Source: Bactericera cockerelli (lineage: Eukaryota; Arthropoda; Insecta; Hemiptera; Triozidae). From it: a DNA stretch of 64,000 nucleotides. The stretch covers positions 44,670,803 through 44,734,802 of the forward strand of contig CM044958.1 of assembly GCA_024516035.1 (NCBI GenBank), written 5' to 3'. The notes beneath the pieces are model-generated. The model did not search any database, was not told the origin of the DNA, and saw only the letters and a program-made list of their open reading frames with translations. Position numbers and translations under genes: made by a program. Below are positions 28,401 to 34,300 of this stretch, piece after piece (the stretch's first letter is position 1; each line of letters starts with the position of its first letter).

Positions 28401-31317
28401 TCTTTAACTCTATGAATTATGACTATAAATATACGCCTCGTTGCAAGAATAATCTAGTTGAACGCCACTGAACGAAATGTCAGAACAACATTGACAATAT
28501 TCGTTCTGTTTTCTAGCTTGACAAATTGATTTAGCAATGTGCTATTAGTGTCTCCCTCTTTGTCCCTAAGGAGTCATCTGGTGTTTGGTTTAGATTACCA
28601 TACATTCAAGAGTTATTATTTATTATATATCAAGATAGGTATTATGGCTTAATCTATGGGTGCTAGAAATTGTAAAATAAAAAAAAAATCTGAGATTTTA
28701 TCAAAAGTCTTCTTCAGAATGAGTCATATTGCTAGTGTGTATAAAGATTTTTGTGGTGTAAAATGATTTTTACAATGGGAATGACATTGAGGCCCATTTT
28801 AAGATTCAGCAAGAATATAAAAAAAATCATCAATTTAGTCTGTTAAATCTAATTCAACACAACAATCTTGTATCACTGTGAAAAAACTTGAAAAAGTGAA
28901 AGGCCCTAGAACTTTGATTAAACTCGCAAACAGGTATTAGAACACATCTTCCAGCATTTCCATTTATTTCATAATTGGTTATTTACATTCTCATTTCTTT
29001 TTACAAACATTAAATATTTCATGCATTGAAGTGTCTTCATTGGTTCATTCTATTTTGCTACAGTTCTAATTTTTATCATTTCTTTTTACAAACATAATAT
29101 AGTTCATTAAATGCAGTGTCTTCATTGGTTTATTCAATTTTGCTACAGTCTCACTATCAATGGTTTCACCCCGTATGTTTATGCCACTTGTCAAAACAGA
29201 AGGAGATGGTCTGTCAGAGCAGATCATAATTTATTTCTTCTTAAAATCCAGCCATCATCTTCACCATGATGCGTGGTTCCACCGTCCCTGCTTGCCTCAT
29301 CATTAGGGATGGGGACTGGGTCCCGCTGGAAAGGGGAGGCATGTTTATGGTTCGTATATTAGAAGATAATTTGTATACATATTCATACAAATCCTATAGT
29401 GTACCACTACAAGTATATAAAGTAGGTATGGCAAAGAAAAATATAATCTGTTTTTTGATATAATTTACATATACATATAGTGTGGATCTTCTTTTAGAAA
29501 ATTGGAAACGCGTAAAACATGTAAACAGGGAAGTTGTTAACTGCTCAAACATTGCAAATTCAAAATAGTATTTTACTTTTCTCTACATTGAAGGTACTAG
29601 AACGTGCTTAATTTTACACCCTTGAGATTATTAAATTGTAACTAAAAGAGCTACAAAAAATATAAACAACACTTGCAAGATGCTCTATGATTGCAACACA
29701 GGCTGTTCCATAAAGTGAACTGCAGAACAATAAAACTGACGCTTCGCACCGTTAATTCTACTAAATAGAATTCATCAGTGGAGAAATTAAAGAGGAAGAA
29801 GGAGGCAATGAGAAAGACGAGAACAATAATAATAATAATAAATAAAAAGATGCAGCAGAAGAAGTATAACAAGAAAGAGAAGATCATGATGATGATAATA
29901 AGGAAAATGATGATTGTGATAATCATCTTGATAAGGAAGAAACAGAAGTTGTAGTGTAGAATACGGAAACAGAAATTAAAGTTATGGAATAAAGAGGAGA
30001 TAAAGAAGATCTTTAAGAAGGTAATGAGAAAAGAAGAAAAATAGGAAGAATACAATGAATATTATGAAGGAGAATAAGAAGAGGCACAAAGAATAATATG
30101 AAAAAATAAGAGAAACATAAAGTAAAAGCAGTTGCTATGTTCATGCAAAACAAATTAGCATAAGTAGCTCTGAGTGTGTCTACATCATTTGTTGAACATT
30201 TGGCATGGGCTGGTAGTATTGTGTGTTGGCTAATTGTGTCTGAGTGAATTAATGCTGGTTTGTAGAACATTGTGCGTCTGCTGTTCAAAGATTAGCTGGA
30301 TCATTGTTGAGGTACAGTGGAATTGATACACGTTCAATGTTATAGAGTTAGTAAGTTTTTTTCTCTCCTTTAGTAAAATTAATTGTTGTTTATTTCTTCC
30401 ATATAATTGAGCAGTTTTCTAATCATCGTACGTAGTTATCAAGTTTACAAGATTCTAGGGGATTAATCTGGGAATATGGGGCATTTATTTTATTAAATTT
30501 AACTGTCAATACTAATTTCTGGACAATCCTAGGTGAATTCTCATCGAAACAACGGTCCGTGTCTAAAGATGTCTAAAGTGGGAAAAAAATGACGATTCCA
30601 TGATTTTTGGTAAATATTAACATTTGAACACAATTTATTACAAGTCATATTTTAAGTTGAATGTTCTAAATTGGAGTGTTTAGTATCAGTTCAGGAGATA
30701 TAATGATACATAAAATAATTATCTACCTACAATTATGTACCTACAAAAATTATGACTAAATATAATTGTCTGTTATTATATTAGCATTAAGGAAAAATTG
30801 TACAAACCTGAAAAAATAAATAAAGTCTAAATTACAAAATTACATGATAGGATTTTTTTAAGATGAGTATGTCACTGCCTTTTTTAATTCGTGGTCATGA
30901 TGAAACAGCAGCTACTGACGGTTGTGGTCTATCTTGTAGCTTGCTCACCCTGTAGTATGCCTCCCCTCTGATGGGCGACAGTTAAATATTATAACTTAAA
31001 CTTACCATGTCAGCGTCGATGGAGCTTTGAATGCACCGGTCCTCGTAGGATCATCAAAGTTAAGCAACGTCCAGCGAGGTGAATACTTCGTGATGCTGGT
31101 ATTTCGGCCCAATCCAGGCTGTGTGAGGTTAATGTGGGTAGCAGGTTTGTGACACCCATGTCGTGATATGAATGACCATGCCGTTAAAAACGACGTTAAA
31201 CCAAAAAAAAAAAAAACTTACCATCGAGAACCACTTCCTTGGCTATGGGCTTGCACAAGATGTAGCTCACGAAAGTTGCAAGCATAACTACTGGTTCTAT
31301 CCTCAGAATCATTGTGT
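1256..31317 (-). CDS. FGFR: Fibroblast growth factor receptor (five Ig domains, receptor tyrosine kinase); 3' end outside window
   Basis: Single-pass receptor tyrosine kinase that binds FGF ligands at the cell surface and signals through Ras/MAPK. I assembled 14 exons plus one alternative exon on the minus strand from GT/AG sites and matching phases. The coding sum is 2705 nt (901 codons + 2 nt) with no internal stop. Order: signal peptide; Ig-I (exons 2-3); Ig-II (exons 3-4); Ig-III (exons 5-6); acid box and Ig-IV, the D2 equivalent (exon 7); Ig-V, the D3 equivalent (exon 8a or 8b plus exon 9); transmembrane helix (exon 10); juxtamembrane (exons 11-12); kinase (exons 12-14) with glycine loop LGEGAFGKV, lysine in [18 protein letters not shown] and the paired activation-loop tyrosines DYYRK. 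Five Ig domains match Drosophila Breathless (vertebrate FGFRs have three). The C-lobe end and tail are beyond position 1. btl versus a single pan-insect FGFR cannot be decided here. The kinase exons are GC-rich against AT-rich introns. Confidence 0.96.
1450..2148. other. FGFR intron, AT-rich; probable 3' UTR of the adjacent LINE
   Basis: No exon seen. Just upstream (reverse strand) of the 1449 acceptor is a run of T (plus strand). The part near 2148 continues from the LINE stop codon and is probably its 3' untranslated region; its end was not located. Confidence 0.5.
2149..4627 (-). CDS. LINE reverse transcriptase (ORF2, downstream part)
   Basis: Open to the TGA at 2149 for more than 816 codons. 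Visible motifs: [55 protein letters not shown] (motif A with both Asp), [14 protein letters not shown] at 3340-3351, YLGVVF, and a C-terminal knuckle [19 protein letters not shown] (C-x2-C, H, C). This polymerase copies LINE RNA into the target site by target-primed reverse transcription. The frame runs upstream of the first ATG (4599) into the MITE, so that ATG is not the true start. A family-level call only. Confidence 0.92.
4632..4860. mobile_element. piggyBac-type MITE with TTAA target-site duplications
   Basis: 229 bp with perfect 8-bp terminal inverted repeats CCCAGATS... (CCCAGAT / ATCTGGG) directly flanked by TTAA at 4628-4631 and 4861-4864. TTAA duplication and CCC termini are the piggyBac hallmark. 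Internally it carries two small palindromes (ATCCTTCTGGAAGGAT and ATCCTTCTAGAAGGAT). No coding capacity. Confidence 0.85.
4865..5228 (-). pseudogene. LINE AP-endonuclease, C-terminal half (ORF2, upstream part)
   Basis: Reads [40 protein letters not shown] and KADHFPLAL, the C-terminal endonuclease signature (T-F-x-S-TIDY ... DH-x-P). It runs into the MITE and stops at 4809. With the MITE and one TTAA removed, this frame continues directly into the reverse transcriptase frame. The endonuclease N-terminus is absent, so this copy cannot be autonomous. Confidence 0.85.
5229..6042. repeat. TTCTA microsatellite and LINE 3'-UTR-like fragments
   Basis: 5233-5275 is a (TTCTA)n run. 5400-5480 has GGGTGGAAGAGATTGCCA...CAATAACCCCGCCCTTTA, also found at 55188-55222 and 59098-59140. 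5600-5670 (TTAGCTTAGGAAAAGAACC...AATAAATAAATAAA) recurs at 13630-13700. I read these as 3' ends of a LINE family. No gene seen. Confidence 0.5.
6043..6460 (-). mobile_element. tRNA-headed SINE, family 4, head-less copy with internal tandem duplication
   Basis: Tail and core of the family seen complete at 7053-7391. The stretch from ACCTCATGGTTGAGG to GTCCTGGAT is present twice in tandem (about 138 bp each, from about 6094), and each copy itself holds a 47-bp doublet (ACGGCTGGATGCCCTTCC). The head is missing. Confidence 0.75.
6732..7036 (-). CDS. FGFR: FGFR exon 13 (kinase: alpha-C helix to hinge, kinase insert)
   Basis: Encodes [20 protein letters not shown] (alpha-C with the conserved Glu), [20 protein letters not shown] (hinge), [12 protein letters not shown], a short kinase insert, and the segment ending MQYLQSRK just before the catalytic loop. 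Donor AAG|GTATGC. The acceptor GTTCGTTTCAG lies inside a SINE target-site duplication and recurs twice more in the intron. Confidence 0.97.
7053..7391 (-). mobile_element. tRNA-headed SINE, family 4, full copy beside FGFR exon 13
   Basis: Reverse-strand tRNA-like head next to 7391 (CAGTGGCGTAATGGTTGTGA...CGAGTTCAACTC), then a core (CCTACCCAGGCTGGGTGAGG, TTAATGTGGGTAGC) and a tail ending near 7053. Flanked by the 16-bp direct repeat CTGAAACGAACATAAT (7037-7052 and 7392-7407), which contains the splice acceptor of FGFR exon 13. Other partial copies: 7836-8142, 17505-17665, 23115-23225, 46455-46640. Confidence 0.85.
7392..7407 (-). promoter_or_regulatory. Decoy copy of the exon 13 splice acceptor (with another at 8143-8158)
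   Basis: The 16 bases at 7037-7052 (reverse strand ATTATGTTCGTTTCAG), which form the used acceptor, recur exactly at 7392-7407 and 8143-8158. The 7392 copy is explained as the target-site duplication of the SINE between them, the 8143 copy by the later tandem duplication. Whether either is used is unknown. Confidence 0.7.
8433..8562. mobile_element. CACTGAG foldback MITE inserted in repeat T
   Basis: 130 bp, nearly one long hairpin (ATCGAGGACAT..CTAGTAAGTTATCC and its complement), termini CACTGAGAA / TTCTCAGTG, flanked by TA. The uninterrupted host sequence (GGAAGTATTGTGTCACTTC) exists at 70-90 and 62766-62785, proving the insertion and the 2-bp duplication. A complete relative is at 25754-25895 and a truncated one at 7694-7790. 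Confidence 0.85.
8918..9137 (-). mobile_element. tRNA-headed SINE, family 2, reverse copy
   Basis: Reverse complement of the element at 735-945; the head runs from GTCCCGTTAGCTCAGTGG (reverse strand, near 9136) to GGGTTTCGAACCCACG. Followed at 9170-9400 by another repeat (see 225-470) ending in CAACAACAACAACA close to the exon 12 donor. Confidence 0.8.
9418..9661 (-). CDS. FGFR: FGFR exon 12 (kinase N-lobe start, glycine loop, catalytic lysine)
   Basis: Acceptor TTTTGTTTTCAG. Encodes [13 protein letters not shown], the [15 protein letters not shown] motif that precedes FGFR kinases, the glycine loop LGEGAFGKV and VAVKMLK with the ATP-contacting lysine. Donor G|GTGAGA at 9417. A SINE-like repeat with a CAA tail ends about 17 bp into the intron. 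Confidence 0.97.
9662..10518. other. FGFR intron 11; head fragment of a family 1 SINE
   Basis: AT-rich intron. 10207-10293 carries the tRNA-like head of SINE family 1 in plus orientation (AGTTAACGCGCTAGTCTGG), without its body. Nothing else recognised. Confidence 0.5.
10519..10636 (-). CDS. FGFR: FGFR exon 11 (juxtamembrane)
   Basis: Acceptor TATTTTTCCAG, donor TTG|GTAAGT. Thirty-nine codons, [15 protein letters not shown] to GTAGDPL, a basic cytoplasmic juxtamembrane segment. The equivalent vertebrate region binds the FRS2 adaptor. Sequence conservation here is low, so the call rests on position, phase and splice sites. Confidence 0.85.
11018..11100. repeat. Possible pogo-like transposon terminus
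   Basis: TCGAACCTGGATATAAGAGA..CTCAAGGGACCGA is followed by CTCTTATATCCAGGTTTCTC, a self-complementary arrangement resembling pogo/Tigger ends. Only one end is seen; no transposase. Confidence 0.35.
11108..11396. repeat. 21-bp minisatellite (about 13 units) abutting an FGFR splice donor
   Basis: Unit TCTACATGCTTGTAGTCAATG with variants, several alternating CATGC and CAAGC. Because 21 is a multiple of 3, both strands have long open frames here; these are artefacts. The array ends 4 bp before the GTGAGT donor of the transmembrane exon. Confidence 0.9.
11402..11531 (-). CDS. FGFR: FGFR exon 10 (transmembrane helix)
   Basis: Acceptor TTGTTTTGCAG, donor AG|GTGAGT. A short acidic stalk ([13 protein letters not shown]) is followed by a hydrophobic segment of about 25 residues from LLVNILIG to IVLNVF, then the stop-transfer RRLKR. 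The intronic 21-bp minisatellite starts within a few bases of the donor. Intron retention would add an immediate in-frame TGA. Confidence 0.94.
11596..11787. mobile_element. PIF/Harbinger-type MITE
   Basis: 192 bp with perfect 25-bp terminal inverted repeats starting CAGCCGTATTTATGAACAGA, flanked by TTA at 11593-11595 and 11788-11790. A TWA target duplication fits PIF/Harbinger. Non-coding. Confidence 0.8.
12111..12250 (-). mobile_element. 5S-rRNA-headed SINE (reverse, internally deleted)
   Basis: The reverse strand reads GCCAGCGTCGATGCACCGGT, then TCACCGAAGCTAAGCAAC, matching the 5' half of 5S rRNA including its internal promoter region. Core fragments and the end GACGTTAAAACCAAATT follow. 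It is flanked by imperfect AACTCATGAGT-like repeats. A diverged copy in the exon 9/10 intron. Confidence 0.7.
12521..12650 (-). CDS. FGFR: FGFR exon 9 (Ig-V/D3 second half, common)
   Basis: Acceptor CCGATTGCAG, donor G|GTGAGT. Encodes [31 protein letters not shown] and ASAYLNVVD, closely resembling the vertebrate IIIb/IIIc exon (LHLRNVSFEDAGEYTC..AGNSIG). By eye I found no second copy in the 2.7-kb intron upstream, so in this gene the second half of D3 appears constant. Confidence 0.94.
13038..13263. mobile_element. Probable PIF/Harbinger-type MITE
   Basis: 226 bp with imperfect termini GGGTGGTATGCAGAG and CTCTGCACACCAGCC, flanked by TAA on both sides. The internal sequence repeats the motif TGCAGAGACGTTT. 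No coding capacity. Confidence 0.55.
13816..13981. mobile_element. MITE with GGGCCGWATTATGAAAC termini
   Basis: Inverted ends GGGCCGTATTATGAAAC / GTTTCATAATTCGGCCC with one mismatch, followed inward by AATCCTA/TAGGATT. The target duplication is unclear, so the superfamily is not assigned. Confidence 0.6.
15314..15492 (-). CDS. FGFR: FGFR exon 8b (Ig-V/D3 first half, alternative copy B)
   Basis: Acceptor TTATTCCTCACAG, donor AAG|GTACTA. It is 179 nt with phases identical to exon 8a. It encodes [16 protein letters not shown] with [15 protein letters not shown], the same F-x-C-x2-LSDL-x-P-x3-W pattern with otherwise diverged residues, and sequons NKT, NNS and NLT. Placed after 8a in one transcript it would be read out of frame, with a stop at its ninth codon. 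It therefore reads as an alternative to 8a, not an extra domain. Confidence 0.9.
16058..16236 (-). CDS. FGFR: FGFR exon 8a (Ig-V/D3 first half, alternative copy A)
   Basis: Acceptor TTACCTTTTAG, donor CAG|GTAGCC. It is 179 nt: AA completing a Glu codon, then 59 codons beginning [12 protein letters not shown]. It carries the D3 pattern F-x-C-x2-LSDL-x-P-x3-W ([15 protein letters not shown]) and sequons NVT, NST and NGT. It matches the vertebrate IIIa segment (ERSPHRP...). Same length, phase and domain half as exon 8b, 565 bp downstream in the gene. It splices in frame from exon 7 and into exon 9. Confidence 0.9.
16601..16993 (-). CDS. FGFR: FGFR exon 7 (acid box and Ig-IV, the D2 equivalent)
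   Basis: The longest exon, with 130 whole codons. It opens with a Ser/Asp/Glu-rich stretch ([16 protein letters not shown]), positioned like the FGFR acid box just before the heparin- and ligand-binding D2 domain. A Lys/Pro-rich linker and the Ig domain follow: [17 protein letters not shown] with first Cys and Trp, then WSLRLEDL and DDSGNYTC. It ends DIT plus G, giving DITER after joining either exon 8, like the DVVER boundary of vertebrate FGFRs. Confidence 0.95.
17282..17414 (-). CDS. FGFR: FGFR exon 6 (Ig-III, second half)
   Basis: Encodes [20 protein letters not shown], then WYMCYVHH and SSAWLTVLP: the D-x-G-x-Y-x-C strand and closing G-strand of Ig-III. Acceptor TTCATTTTCCAG; donor G|GTCAGT, slightly atypical but with a good +4 to +6. 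It joins exon 5 in phase 0 and exon 7 in phase 1. Confidence 0.9.
17415..18819. other. FGFR intron 5; SINE family 4 tail fragment
   Basis: 17505-17665 is a plus-orientation tail of SINE family 4 (TTGGCGTTAGGAAGGACATC ... TTGAACAATGCCGACCCC). The remainder is AT-rich unique-looking intron with no recognised feature. Confidence 0.5.
18820..19013 (-). CDS. FGFR: FGFR exon 5 (Ig-III, first half)
   Basis: Encodes [20 protein letters not shown], then ALFTC and EVKWLKLN, giving the first cysteine and core tryptophan of the third Ig domain, with an NQT sequon. Acceptor TCTTCAG, donor TCC|GTAAGT. It starts in phase 1 and ends in phase 0. Confidence 0.92.
19014..19591. other. FGFR intron 4; local duplication and TTC microsatellite
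   Basis: GAATATGAAAGTGACCATTAAATAATCCAT at 19019-19050 recurs at about 19092-19122, a short tandem duplication beginning just inside the intron. 19434-19460 is a (TTC)n run. Nothing else. Confidence 0.5.
19592..19771 (-). CDS. FGFR: FGFR exon 4 (Ig-II, second half)
   Basis: Acceptor GCTTCCACAG, donor G|GTGAGT, phase 1 at both ends. The exon encodes the core tryptophan (RQWYKNEN) and the second cysteine motif ([14 protein letters not shown]), completing Ig-II. An NYT sequon is present. It has 59 whole codons plus split ones at each end and joins exon 3 as a Gly codon. Confidence 0.92.
19772..21221. other. FGFR intron 3, no gene seen
   Basis: AT-rich. 20600-20645 repeats the first part of repeat T (GTTGACCCAGCACCTAAATG). 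20810-20900 (TTAAAGTCTTTATTGATAAAG...) may be a reversed LINE tail. Short frames at 19990-20202 and 20420-20620 have no family resemblance. Confidence 0.4.
21222..21606. repeat. Palindromic minisatellite, 10 units of about 38-40 bp
   Basis: Each unit carries the perfect 20-bp palindrome GTCAGGTGAATTCACCTGAC (end units degenerate) plus spacer ATAATTATCCCGTACGGCCC. Spacer variants (ATAACTATC..GGACC versus ATAATTATC..GGCCC) recur every three units, suggesting a higher-order repeat. It lies in FGFR intron 3, about 100 bp from exon 3. Confidence 0.92.
21710..21978 (-). CDS. FGFR: FGFR exon 3 (Ig-I end, linker, Ig-II start)
   Basis: Encodes [17 protein letters not shown], the D-x-G-x-Y/F-x-C end of Ig-I. 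An acidic linker ([13 protein letters not shown]) follows, then the start of Ig-II with its first cysteine (RVTLGC). N-glycosylation sequons NKT and NLT are visible. Acceptor CTCCTTTCCAG, donor G|GTGAGC. The palindromic minisatellite at 21222-21606 lies about 100 bp into the following intron. Confidence 0.9.
21979..23403. other. FGFR intron 2; SINE family 1 and family 4 fragment
   Basis: 22622-22848 is a reverse copy of SINE family 1 with its tRNA-like head (CACTGTTAGTCAAGCGG on the reverse strand). 23115-23225 is the core of SINE family 4 in plus orientation (CCCTACCCAGGCTGGTGAGG). A T run at 21991-22009 follows exon 3's acceptor tract. Confidence 0.65.
23404..23548 (-). CDS. FGFR: FGFR exon 2 (Ig-I, first half)
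   Basis: Acceptor CATGTTTCCAG. Encodes [18 protein letters not shown] through RIKRLGK, holding the first Ig cysteine (LLKC) and the core tryptophan (NVLWFKD). A GTACGT donor after AAATG is the one that keeps phase: TG plus the first G of exon 3 makes Trp, reading KWLKINKTK across the junction. The open frame continues past the donor, so the boundary was set by phase and by homology to other FGFR Ig domains. Confidence 0.88.
23606..23807 (-). mobile_element. 5S-rRNA-headed SINE (reverse, full)
   Basis: Reverse-strand head GTTGAATGCTCCGGTTCTCG, TCCGAAATTAAGCAACGTCC (5S-like), core GGCCCAACGCAGACTGGGTG, GCGAATGGAGGGTAACATCC, then CATGCAGTTGAAAGCGACGT and a poly(A) (T on plus). Sits 58 bp upstream of exon 2. 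Confidence 0.82.
23811..25074. other. FGFR intron 1, no feature recognised
   Basis: AT-rich sequence with a short repeat of TATTTTACTTTGGTCAGGCA / TTTTGTCAGGCATCTTGAA near 23915-24005. No exon, RNA gene or transposon recognised. Confidence 0.4.
25172..25588 (+). repeat. 167-bp tandem array containing 5S-rRNA-like sequence
   Basis: GTTTCCAACTCRAGATTGTG recurs at 25191, 25358 and 25525 (period 167). Each unit contains the 5S-like stretch GAATGCACCGGTTCTCGTAG, CGAAGTTCAGCAACGTCCAG joined to GTGACGGCC(G/T)TAACGTG. The last unit runs into a complete SINE body. Confidence 0.85.
25589..25945 (+). mobile_element. 5S-rRNA-headed SINE interrupted by a CACTGAG MITE
   Basis: 5S-like head (ACCGGTTCTCGAAGAATCGC, AAGTTTAGCAACGTCCAGCG), core (GGCCCAACCCAGGCTGGGTA, GTGGGTAGCAGG), then a 142-bp foldback MITE (25754-25895) after GAGGGTAA, and the tail TCGTGATATGACCATGCAG. 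It is the right end of the 5S-derived array. Confidence 0.8.
25754..25895. mobile_element. CACTGAG foldback MITE in a 5S SINE
   Basis: Termini CACTGAGAA / TTCTCAGTG; the arms (ATCGAGGACATTCATCC, AAGGATAACTTACTAGCTAA) are complementary over almost the whole length. Flanked by CA on both sides; the uninterrupted site GAGGGTAACA(Y)CCC exists in related SINEs. Confidence 0.85.
26198..27266. mobile_element. Composite element bounded by a perfect 32-bp inverted repeat
   Basis: 26198-26229 (starts TAATTGAATCGGTACATGCA) and 27235-27266 are exact reverse complements over 32 bp. Between them, 26310-26937 is a diverged copy of the element at 42160-42815. No transposase frame. The TA ends may be a TA target duplication. 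Confidence 0.65.
27267..30998. other. FGFR intron 1, AT-rich, no gene seen
   Basis: Low-complexity AT-rich DNA, including AATAAT runs near 29820-29950 that open long frames on the reverse strand. 30945-30990 is a reverse fragment of repeat T (GTAGTATGCCTCCCCTCTGA). No exon found. Confidence 0.45.
31010..31213 (+). mobile_element. 5S-rRNA-headed SINE at the FGFR exon 1 splice donor
   Basis: Full copy: 5S-like head (GTCAGCGTCGATGGAGCTTT, AAGTTAAGCAACGTCCAGCG, AATACTT), core (GGCCCAATCCAGGCTGTGTG), tail (TGACCATGCCGTTAAAAACG) and poly(A). Flanked by the direct repeat AAACTTACCAT (30999-31009 and 31214-31224); on the gene strand this is ATG|GTAAGTTT, the donor of exon 1. Confidence 0.88.
31222..31317 (-). 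CDS. FGFR: FGFR exon 1 (start codon, signal peptide)
   Basis: Acceptor TTGATTTCAG sits just upstream of 31317, so an earlier non-coding 5' UTR exon must exist. The ATG is at 31312-31310. Thirty codons follow, beginning [14 protein letters not shown], with a hydrophobic core typical of a signal peptide, and ending EVVLD plus one G. The donor is G|GTAAG at 31221. Phase 1 joins exon 2 to make Gly. The donor lies inside the target-site duplication of a 5S-type SINE. Confidence 0.85.
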
Positions 31318-34300
31318 CTGAAATCAAAGAATTGGAAACAGTCAGTAATCTTGATATATTAAGAAAACTACAGCAAAACGCTTGAAAAAAGTTGATTAAT
31401 CCAATGGGCAAAATGAGTATTTCCTCACAAAACTGTGAAAAAAAAGTTATCATAATTGTGTTCATCTGTTGATTACAAGAGTCACGACACAAATACAATG
31501 CCTCACACCTACCTTACTAAACTTGATTTATTACTCAACTGTATTACAATGGAAAATCTAGAATAATGGCTCATTATTAATAACTCTGGATCATTGCGGT
31601 GTGTATTTATATTATGTTCAAAGTTTCTACCTACATATATCTGTGCCAAGTATTACCTATACCTATAACATATCATTCGTAGTAGCCAATCAACCTTTAA
31701 GTTCTCGCAAGGTATTTGAGTTAGACGTGCTCTTAATTCATTTAGAATGCATCTGCTAGTATTGTAATAAAAAAAAGAACACAATACTTCCGATTTCCAA
31801 TATTAGAAATTAATCGGAAGTAAAATTAAAGTTTCCATAGATTTTCTGGATGCAACACGAAACATGGACCCAATGTACATCAAGACACTCTCTCATGCAA
31901 TGAAGCACCCATTAGTATCTAAAAATAAATCATCCCGAGATTTTATGGAGATCATAAAATTTTGAAATGCTCGAAAGAAAAACACATAAAATTTCGCTTC
32001 TCAATGTTATTTTTCTAAACCATACCAAGAACAGAACTGTATGGACCTATGGTGTATGGAGATCTTGCATTAGAATTGAGGGTAGATAAGTATCATTAAA
32101 TGTATTTATAGGACTTGAAGAAACTTAATATAAACCCAATTTAAAAGTCCTAATAAAATTTGCAAGTCTATTATATATTATATGAAGTACGTAGAATACA
32201 AGTTATTCATACCATCTCAACCCACAAAACAAGGAGGAAGAGAAATGAATATGGTATCCTTATTATTTATCTCTCACGTATTCATCTTTATCTCAATAAT
32301 TTTAGCATTAATTGGTACATAGTAGTAATTGTTCCGAAGATACTCCCATATTACTGAATCACATTTTTTACATTGTTCATAAAAGTATCTTATAGTATTC
32401 TAATTGATTCTAGATTATTCTGACAAAAGAGGACACATACGAGTAATTTAAAAAATATTTTCAAGTTGTTATTTCCATATTGAGAGCAGCAGAACTATTG
32501 GATGACAACTACCTCTTCCTATACAATACAAGAGGAAAGGTTGTAGGAAGAATTGTCTCATTGTCATTCGACTGCTTTCCAGACTATCAAACCATATAGG
32601 TACAAGCAACTTCAACGGTCAAAGACATTGAAATAGGGAGACTGGACAGTCAAATTATACTTTATAACTACCAAACATAAATTTGTACATGATTATGCAC
32701 ATTATAAGGACACAGATGAATACATGATTTATATAAGCTATATCTTCGATCTTGAAAAGTACATTGTGTTTTCCTTTAAAGAGATTTAACCCTCAAACAT
32801 GAACATTATACAAAGTATCTCTTTAACACCAGTTTCGGAACCAGGATACAGTTTTGGATGTTTTATGTCAAAAATTTGTCATATTTGTGTTGATTACAAT
32901 CGTGATATCACAACTACACAAACTAGATTTACTAAATGTATGCTTAGTTCGTGAACCACCGACCTCCAGATTACAAATCTGCCGCGTTATTGATCAAGCT
33001 ACTGAGATCGGTTAAATAACAGACATAATAACAAACACCTCGAAGAAATAGGAAAATACAAAGAGGTACTGTGCTTCTACCAGTCTTTTTGTAATACCTC
33101 TGTGGCGCTAAGTCACGGATTGCGTACTGTGTCAGATAGGGAAAATCGACACTTACCGACGACTTAAGTTATTGATGTTGTCTATTAATTCCGCCCTAAA
33201 TCCAGCTAAGGGTCAATCTTATGAACTGATACACAAGAGAAATACGTTTCTGTAATTGGTTGCACCCAACCAATGCATCTAGTCCTGGTCCCAATGCATC
33301 TAGTCCTGGGTATTGATTACAACATCGTGGGCTCCAAGCTTTCTGTTGTTGTTTTCAACTTGAACAACAACACTAGTTGTGCTCATCATGATGGTGGCGA
33401 GGCTGCTGCTAATGTTTGTGACGACAACAATAATATTTCAGCAAGAGTATTGTTGGGGACAGCATCGTCCAAGTTCCAACTATGCCCGTGTTCAATTGTT
33501 CAGGAACAATACTTGGAAACTAAAGAACACGACCTGAGATTGTACTTCGGATACAATCCAGGATTTCTATAAATCAGCACAGCAGAGATGTTCCTAGGAC
33601 TAGATCAATGTATGTACAATGGTACTTACAATAAATATAATGTACAGAGGCATGGACATAACAGACTGAACATAAATAAAGTATACAGAGTGTACTTCCT
33701 TTGAAAGGCACTGCAGCCCACGCTAACATAATTCCAACTTATCAAGCACTTTACTATTGCTAACTCATACTATATTTGTTCGCCCAATACAGAGGGTTCT
33801 CATTTCCTGTGGGCATTTATCAATAGAAAAGAGACACTAAAGTCAAAATAGAATTACCAAAAGACCCCCAAGGGATCTGAGAGGACCTTATTGAATGTTG
33901 AATTAAAATTAATTTTCGCACCGTCACCTACTGTGAAACGCACCAGTTTTAACAAAGTTCAAACCATGTACGAGTATGAATGTATGTACTTATAAACACA
34001 ATAAAATCAGGTGTTCAACTTACTTAATCAGTGATAGTAAACTAGGCATTTATCCAGAAATCTTGAAAATGGGGAATATATTAGTAGATTTCTCTCGTAA
34101 TGATTTTTCAAAATGAAAAAAGATATTTTCCAACTTCAATCAGTCAAAACAGAAAAGTGCTAAGTTGTACTAGATGCACATGAATGCCAGATTATGCCTG
34201 GACAGCTGTTTTAAGCCAACTGCTTTTTTTTCTCATCAGTCTTCAAAGACAAGCTTGTTCTGACAGAGTTATTGTAATGCAATAAACACTGCCTTACAGA

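Noticed and set aside
29651..30055. 134-codon minus-strand membrane protein
   Set aside because: Phe/Ile-rich translation of low-complexity AAG/AAT sequence; no splice or family support.
31010..31100. Functional 5S rRNA gene
   Set aside because: Only the 5' half of 5S resembles; it is fused to a SINE core and poly(A) and flanked by a target duplication.
33273..33572. 99-codon plus-strand frame upstream of FGFR
   Set aside because: No recognised domain, splice context or codon bias; left unannotated as a gene.
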